A DNA stretch of 5,402 nucleotides from an uncultured Rickettsiales bacterium. Lineage in GTDB: Bacteria; Pseudomonadota; Alphaproteobacteria; Rickettsiales; Deianiraeaceae. Shown here in pieces: positions 1-3,636 of this stretch. The position numbers were made by a program, and so were the translations under genes. Position 1 is the first letter of the stretch, and each line of letters begins with the position of its first letter. A model generated the notes under the pieces. That model was not told the DNA's origin, made no database searches, and saw only the letters and a program-made list of their open reading frames with translations. The stretch is from positions 1-5,402 of the forward strand of contig CALCWF010000088.1 of the NCBI GenBank assembly GCA_937906355.1, written 5' to 3'.

Positions 1-247
1 ATTGCAAAGATTGAAAGAAGAAAATGAAAAATTAAATAATTTTTATAATGTTTTAGCTGATGAATATAATAAATTACAAACTAATAATAATGGATTAAAA
101 GAAGAATATAATAAATTAGTTGATCAAATTGATTCATTATTCCAAGAAAAAAATAAATTAGATAATAAAATCAATGAATTAACTGAATTAAATAAAAAAT
201 TAAATAATGAAAAAAATAATGAAAAAAATAATGAAAAAATTCTATAA
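1..247 (+). CDS. C-terminal part of a leucine-zipper coiled-coil protein (5' truncated)
   Basis: The frame is open from the window edge to a TAA at 245-247, so this is probably the end of a longer protein; the TTG at position 2 is unlikely to be the true start. The visible 81 residues are almost entirely Asn, Lys, Glu and Leu. Numbering from that TTG, Leu occupies every seventh position (4, 11, 18, 25, 32, 39, 46, 53, 60, 67), an unbroken ten-heptad zipper with Asn, Tyr or Ile at most a-positions. The tail is three copies of Asn-Asn-Glu-Lys encoded by a 12-bp tandem repeat. I recognise no family; such rods occur in structural proteins and in effectors of intracellular bacteria, but also in AT-rich protists. 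G+C is about 14% (35 of 247 bases counted), and codons nearly all end in A or T, unlike every gene downstream. That suggests foreign origin, extreme low-complexity drift or an assembly join. No membrane segment is visible. Confidence 0.6.
   Translation, partial: LQRLKEENEKLNNFYNVLADEYNKLQTNNNGLKEEYNKLVDQIDSLFQEKNKLDNKINELTELNKKLNNEKNNEKNNEKIL
203..238 (+). repeat. 12-bp tandem repeat, three copies, in the coiled-coil gene
   Basis: The unit AATAATGAAAAA occurs three times head to tail in frame, encoding Asn-Asn-Glu-Lys each time. It sits just before the stop codon, after the last heptad of the zipper. Such short in-frame units change copy number by slippage, so the length of this tail may vary between strains. 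Confidence 0.9.
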
Positions 248-258
248 AAAGTTATAGA
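241..258. repeat. Perfect inverted repeat spanning the stop codon of the coiled-coil gene
   Basis: TCTATAA (241-247) pairs with TTATAGA (252-258) around a 4-base AAAG loop, and the stop TAA lies in the left arm. The stem has one G-C pair, so it is weak. No T-run follows on the + strand. Read on the - strand, a T-rich stretch follows the hairpin, so it could act as a weak terminator for leftward transcription. Chance pairing in very AT-rich DNA is a real alternative. Confidence 0.35.
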
Positions 259-263
259 AAAGA

Positions 264-329
264 GCCTCCGCCCTTTTGATAAAAAACGACTGTTTTATGG
301 CATTTTGATATAAAAGCGGAAGGACTTTT
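264..329 (+). terminator. Possible terminator or structured spacer: nested imperfect hairpin followed by TTTT
   Basis: The left arm at 265-277 (CCTCCG, two unpaired C, then CTTTT) pairs with 312-323 (AAAAGCGGA, one unpaired A, GG), giving about 13 pairs with two bulges. Inside it, AAAAC (283-287) and GTTTT (292-296) form a second small stem with a 4-base loop. TTTT follows at 326-329. It lies between the coiled-coil gene and the tRNA promoter, a sensible place for a terminator. The bulges and the short T-run make this weaker than a classic intrinsic terminator. It could instead be a small RNA or a mobile palindromic element; I do not recognise a known RNA family. Confidence 0.35.
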
Positions 330-332
330 CAG

Positions 333-360
333 TTGAAAATTAAATAAACTCACTGACAAT
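333..360 (+). promoter_or_regulatory. Candidate sigma70-type promoter of tRNA-Thr
   Basis: A -35-like TTGAAA (333-338, 5 of 6 consensus matches) and a -10-like GACAAT (355-360, 4 of 6) are separated by 16 bases. Transcription would start a few bases before the tRNA 5' end at 370, as expected for a short tRNA leader. Confidence 0.5.
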
Positions 361-369
361 GAACCTGTT

Positions 370-440
<71 letters not shown>

Positions 441-442
<2 letters not shown>

Positions 443-454
443 CGTAGCTACGTG
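441..454. repeat. 14-bp perfect palindrome at the 3' end of the tRNA gene
   Basis: CACGTAGCTACGTG is fully self-complementary and begins on the last acceptor C of the tRNA. In the precursor it could fold as a short trailer hairpin. A T-rich tract follows about 20 bases later (477-491), so it may be part of a weak tRNA terminator, or it may be a protein-binding site. Nothing in the sequence decides between these. Confidence 0.5.
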
Positions 455-584
455 TCGACGGTTTCACGACGATGTGTTTTTGTTTATTGTTGAGCTACGA
501 TAGTTGAAGACGAATTTCTCATGATATTTTAGCGTTTTTATTGTGTATTTTATTGTGTTGTCTTGTAGTTTATTGATACGTGAT

Positions 585-1376
585 ATGCGTTTTGTAGATA
601 TATTTTCTATTTTCTTCAAGAGAGATTTTACGAGGTTGATAGTGTTGCTTATGACGACTTTTACTATTGTCTCTTACACGCATAATTTGTATGCGTCGAG
701 TATATTTGACAGCAATATTTCTTCTTCCTCTATAGGAGGTGATCGTTCTAGTTTTACAGTCAGAGAGAGAGATTACAATGACGATAACTATGGAGATAGT
801 AGTGGAAGCGATGGCGAGAAGAATTACGTCCATGAAACGAGTAAAAACTATGTCGAGCTTGGAGCGGAAGAGTATAATCAGAGAAGCGAATGGGAAAAAT
901 ATAATCTTGGCATAGATGTGAACTTGTTTATTTTTAGTATAAATAATAGCAATTTAACTAATTCGTTCAATGGTAATGATTTTTTTAGTAGATTTCAAAA
1001 TTTAGGCATTTTTTTCGGTAAACGATATACTAGGTTTTTTGGCACAGAGTGCGGATACACGTTTTTTGGAAGAGTTATCGACAAGAACGATAGTAGAGGT
1101 ATACAGCATAATATTTTCGCCAGTGGAGTTATATATACTCCGATGTTAGATTTGCGATATACTACGATAGAAGGATATGTTTCGTTAGGCGGTGCCGTAA
1201 TGAGCAATTTTAAGAATAACGTGTCATTCGGTGCGAAGTTTGGTGCTGGTGCTATATTCTCGATTTATGGTTCCCTGGCGATGAGTATTGGTGCCGATTA
1301 CTATTTTCCTTTTAAATCTTTTTCTGATAAAGGATTTTTGATACTTAAAACGGGTCTCAGTGTTTATTTTGGATAA
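585..1376 (+). CDS. Secreted protein with a predicted outer-membrane beta-barrel
   Basis: From the ATG at 585 the product is 263 residues. A basic segment (KRDFTR) is followed by a hydrophobic run (LIVLLMTTF...) and a likely signal-peptidase site after Asn-Leu-Tyr-Ala, about 37 residues in. Next comes a Ser/Asp-rich low-complexity linker of roughly 65 residues. The rest alternates polar and hydrophobic or aromatic residues, with Gly-rich turns (GIFFGKRY, GYVSLGGAV, FGAKFGAGAIF), and ends in Tyr-Phe-Gly. This resembles small OmpA-like or surface-antigen barrels of about eight strands. I cannot assign a named family. An upstream in-frame GTG at 543 would add 14 residues; no start has a convincing ribosome-binding site, and ATG 585 gives the more normal signal peptide. 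The single Trp codon is TGG. The next gene begins 47 bases downstream, so the two may be co-transcribed. Expected location is the outer membrane. Confidence 0.75.
   Translation: MRFVDIFSIFFKRDFTRLIVLLMTTFTIVSYTHNLYASSIFDSNISSSSIGGDRSSFTVRERDYNDDNYGDSSGSDGEKNYVHETSKNYVELGAEEYNQRSEWEKYNLGIDVNLFIFSINNSNLTNSFNGNDFFSRFQNLGIFFGKRYTRFFGTECGYTFFGRVIDKNDSRGIQHNIFASGVIYTPMLDLRYTTIEGYVSLGGAVMSNFKNNVSFGAKFGAGAIFSIYGSLAMSIGADYYFPFKSFSDKGFLILKTGLSVYFG
734..744 (+). other. Internal 11-base match to the full anti-Shine-Dalgarno complement
   Basis: AGGAGGTGATC inside the barrel gene is complementary to the conserved 3' end of bacterial 16S rRNA, longer than normal ribosome-binding sites. No start codon lies 5-10 bases downstream. 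The next ATG (778) is out of frame, 33 bases on, and opens only a 45-codon overlapping frame ending at 915. The motif is translated as Gly-Gly-Asp and neighbouring residues, shortly after the signal peptide, so it may be a coincidence or a ribosome pause site. Confidence 0.4.
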
Positions 1377-1423
1377 GGTGGGCTATAAGGTAGCTGATTC
1401 GACGTAGTTTAGATGTATTGCTT

Positions 1424-1900
1424 ATGTTTGGCTTGAAACTCAAAAGAAAGGACATTATTCATATGTTGATAATTGGCATAATAGCTATGATCGTGATTTT
1501 TATAGCAGGAATGAGAGCTAGAATGATAATTGTCGACGATTACCATCCTGATAATCAGGAGACGTTAAAGCCGGTCGAAGGTGATTTTACGATTGGAGAT
1601 CTGTCTGCTCTCGTTCAGGTTGTGTTCTATGGCGACTTTGCTTGCTATCATTGTATGCGTTTTATTAAGGAGAACTTCGATCGTTTACGAGACGAATATA
1701 TTCTTACCGGCAAAGCACTGTTCATTTTTCGTCCAGTTATAACCTCGAAGAGGACGATGTTTGGTGCGAAGTTTTTATTTTGCGATAAACGTGATGATGA
1801 TGTGAACGCCGATATTTTTCAAAATATGTTCAATAATAGATGGATGCTGAAGGGCGACTTTTTGAATGCCTTACTTTCTCTTGTTGAGAAGAATAATTGA
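1424..1900 (+). CDS. Thioredoxin-fold DsbA-like protein as terminated by the TGA (truncated product)
   Basis: If the TGA at 1898-1900 is a real stop, this is the product: 158 residues from ATG 1424. A TTG at 1418 would add two. An ATG at 1463, with AAAGGA ten bases upstream, would start directly at the membrane segment; the TTG and ATG 1424 starts keep the KLKRK stretch, which suits an N-inside anchor. An upstream in-frame TAG at 1391-1393 limits the choice. Visible parts are the hydrophobic segment (LIIGIIAMIVIFIAG), a short periplasmic linker and the CYHC redox motif. It lacks the cis-Pro strand and the final helix, so it would probably not fold into a working oxidoreductase. It lies 47 bases after the barrel gene. 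Confidence 0.6.
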   Translation: MFGLKLKRKDIIHMLIIGIIAMIVIFIAGMRARMIIVDDYHPDNQETLKPVEGDFTIGDLSALVQVVFYGDFACYHCMRFIKENFDRLRDEYILTGKALFIFRPVITSKRTMFGAKFLFCDKRDDDVNADIFQNMFNNRWMLKGDFLNALLSLVEKNN

Positions 1901-2110
1901 TCTACGTCGGAGCATTTTCGACAATGCGTTAGTTCGAAGGATATTGAGAAGAATCTACGTATGCTTTACGAGAATACAGTTTTGAAGCTAAACATTCATA
2001 AAACACCGTATTTATTTATCAATCAACGACCGGTTGATACGGATAGGACTATGTTTTATATGATAGACAAGGAGTATAAGTACCTAAACAAACTCAGACG
2101 TAAGAAGTAG
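1424..2110 (+). pseudogene. Membrane-anchored DsbA-like thiol oxidoreductase, interrupted by an in-frame TGA
   Basis: Read through the TGA at 1898-1900, the frame runs to a TAG at 2108-2110 and gives about 228 residues, a usual size for anchored DsbA/Com1-like proteins. In order: a basic start (KLKRK), one membrane segment, a thioredoxin-fold beta strand leading into Cys-Tyr-His-Cys (1643-1654), a helical insertion, then after the TGA a conserved-looking Cys and Lys-Thr-Pro-Tyr-Leu-Phe-Ile-Asn, which fits the cis-Pro strand of the fold. Family members introduce or shuffle disulfides outside the cytoplasm. The post-TGA part keeps the codon style of the neighbours, so the break looks recent, or is a sequencing error, or the codon is read through. 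TGA as Trp is unlikely because ten Trp codons counted in the window are all TGG. A Gly codon GGA changed to TGA would fit the local context. Selenocysteine is unlikely, as the position is away from the active site. Confidence 0.65.
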
Positions 2111-2231
2111 TATCTGTTTGATGCGTTGATGCTATATTATTATCGTATCACGTATGAATATGCTAGACGCATTGATTGAGTAGCTATTTGAAATTGGCAC
2201 GAAATCATTTTAGATATACTTATCTTCTATC

Positions 2232-2259
2232 TTGCAAAGATGTATAATTATTGTATAAT
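2232..2259 (+). promoter_or_regulatory. Candidate sigma70-type promoter of virB11 with a second -10 box
   Basis: TTGCAA (2232-2237, 4 of 6 matches to the -35 consensus) and a perfect -10 TATAAT (2254-2259) are 16 bases apart, predicting a start near 2266 and a leader of about 20 bases. A second perfect TATAAT lies at 2243-2248 with a poorer -35 upstream, so a second start is possible. This implies that virB11 is transcribed independently of the interrupted DsbA-like gene. Confidence 0.55.
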
Positions 2260-2284
2260 ATAGGTAGTTTTGTGATTATATATC

Positions 2285-3406
2285 ATGTCGCTGACTGCTT
2301 TGAAATCATTTTTGTATCCATTTGAAGAATATTTTCAAAGAGACGGCGTTACCGAGGTTACGATCAATAAACCGTGTGAAATATGGGTCGAACAGTATGG
2401 AGAATCGAAGCCTTACCAGATACCATTACTGGATATGAAGCATTTACGAGGTATGGCGTCGCTTATAGCACAGTCTACAGAACAGATGATAGACGAAGAG
2501 CATCCGACGCTTAGTGCTACGTTACCGAATGGATATCGTGTCCAGATTGTTATACCACCGGCGTGCGAGAACGGAGAAATAGCGTATTCAATTCGTAAGC
2601 CATCGCCACTGAAATGGACTCTCGACGATTACGAGAAGATGCACTGCTTCGATAATTGCTCGATCGATTCGACTGAAAATATAAATGATAGAATTTTATA
2701 CGAGCTACTGCTACAAAGACGATTAAAAGAGTTCTTGATGTATGCAGTTCTATTCAAGAAAAATATAATCTGTGCCGGTGGCACATCTACTGGTAAGACA
2801 ACGTTTACAAATGCGGTTCTACGAGCTATACCTGCGAGCGAGAGACTGATAACAATTGAAGATGCAAGAGAAATAGATTTATCAAAACAGAAAAATCACG
2901 TTCATTTAATATGTTCGAAAGGTGGGCAAGGTAGGGCTCATGTTACGGCACAGGATCTTGTTGAGGTATGTTTACGTATGAGACCAGAGAGGATAATCGT
3001 AGGAGAACTTCGTGGCGTAGAGGCGTTTAGTTTTTTACGTGCGATAAATACTGGACATCCCGGCTCGATATCTACTTTACACGCAGATACTCCTTCTATG
3101 GCGAAAGAACAGCTAAAAATGATGGTTATGCAGGCGGGTCTGGGTATGCCCCCGGAAGAAGTAGCTAACTATATAAACGAAGTAGTCGAGATAATCGTTC
3201 AGCTAAAAAGAGGAGAGCGTGGAGTGCGTTTTGTGTCTGAGATTTATTATAAATACAAGAATAGGCTTGATAGACTTAAGGCGGAGAATAAGTTGCAATC
3301 GATAGATTTAGAGAACGAACTATCACGGTATAAGTATTTGAATACGGAGACGACGTCAATGTCTAAGGTTGATGCTTTTACGGACAGTAGCGTCGGGTTG
3401 CAATAG
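2285..3406 (+). CDS. virB11: VirB11, type IV secretion system hexameric ATPase
   Basis: This traffic ATPase sits on the cytoplasmic side of the inner membrane and powers assembly and substrate transfer in VirB/D4 type IV secretion. The 373 residues show all hallmarks. The N-terminal domain carries VTEVTINKP (22-30) and the SIRKPS stretch (102-107). Then come Walker A GGTSTGKTT (165-173), the Asp box IEDAREI (191-197), Walker B with RMRPERIIVGELRG (231-244) and the His box GHPGSISTLHADTP (257-270). The ATG at 2285 is the only sensible start, because an in-frame TGA lies at 2273-2275; no Shine-Dalgarno sequence is visible. The core ends near residue 323 (SEIYYK), after which about 50 hydrophilic residues follow that I would not expect in rickettsial homologues of about 330-345 residues. 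The gene ends in TAG. The genes usually beside it, virB10 and virD4, are not next to it here. Confidence 0.96.
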   Translation: MSLTALKSFLYPFEEYFQRDGVTEVTINKPCEIWVEQYGESKPYQIPLLDMKHLRGMASLIAQSTEQMIDEEHPTLSATLPNGYRVQIVIPPACENGEIAYSIRKPSPLKWTLDDYEKMHCFDNCSIDSTENINDRILYELLLQRRLKEFLMYAVLFKKNIICAGGTSTGKTTFTNAVLRAIPASERLITIEDAREIDLSKQKNHVHLICSKGGQGRAHVTAQDLVEVCLRMRPERIIVGELRGVEAFSFLRAINTGHPGSISTLHADTPSMAKEQLKMMVMQAGLGMPPEEVANYINEVVEIIVQLKRGERGVRFVSEIYYKYKNRLDRLKAENKLQSIDLENELSRYKYLNTETTSMSKVDAFTDSSVGLQ

Positions 3407-3636
3407 TTGCAAATTTGACATTACATTTGCGTTTTATTCACATACGACGACTAAATAGTCGTATTATAGCGTAAATAACCATTTCTATGCCTCTATATAT
3501 TTAATCGTAAGCTTTCATAGATCGTGCCGTTTTGTATCGTGAGACGTGTAGCGATAGTTTGCGTGCAGAAACTATTAGTGCAAGTTCCGCGTGTATCAAT
3601 TCTTGCAAATAAAAGTCATTTTAATTGATTAATACG
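3407..3636. other. 230-bp non-coding gap between virB11 and the virB6-like gene
   Basis: No gene is visible. It holds several small inverted repeats: GCAAAT (3409-3414) with ATTTGC (3425-3430) followed by GTTTTATT; ATACGAC (3442-3448) with GTCGTAT (3458-3464), which competes with ACGACTA (3447-3453) and TAGTCGT (3456-3462); and TGCAAG with CTTGCA near 3580-3607. The first could be a weak virB11 terminator. A promoter for the downstream gene is expected here, but I see no convincing pair of boxes; a TTTAAT at 3620-3625 is the best -10 candidate. The size of the gap argues against tight co-translation of the two genes. Confidence 0.45.
3442..3464 (+). terminator. Hairpin downstream of virB11, weak terminator candidate
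   Basis: ATACGAC pairs with GTCGTAT across a 9-base loop. An alternative overlapping stem uses ACGACTA and TAGTCGT with a 2-base centre. Two exclusive folds in one 23-base palindromic stretch are visible, 36 bases after the virB11 stop. No T-run follows, so intrinsic termination is doubtful; it could equally be an mRNA 3'-end stabiliser or an operator. Confidence 0.3.

Noticed and set aside
570..833. Open frame of 87 codons on the - strand
   Set aside because: It is antisense to the signal peptide and linker of the barrel gene and has no recognisable features.
778..915. 45-codon overlapping + frame after the strong Shine-Dalgarno-like motif
   Set aside because: The motif-to-ATG distance is 33 bases, too far for normal initiation, and the peptide has no features; kept only as a finding about the motif.
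995..1207. Open frame of 70 codons on the - strand
   Set aside because: It is antisense to the beta-barrel region, a mirror of its codon pattern, with no supporting signals.
1373..1391. Direct repeat ATAAGGT at the end of the barrel gene
   Set aside because: The two copies are only 7 bases and too far from the next start to act as a ribosome-binding site; likely chance.
1898..1900. TGA as tryptophan (alternative code) or selenocysteine
   Set aside because: Ten Trp codons counted elsewhere are TGG and the 588-codon VirB6-like frame has no internal TGA. The position is not the redox motif, and I see no convincing selenocysteine hairpin.
2129..2179. 16-codon frame in the DsbA-virB11 gap
   Set aside because: It is very short, without a ribosome-binding site or recognisable sequence; expected by chance.
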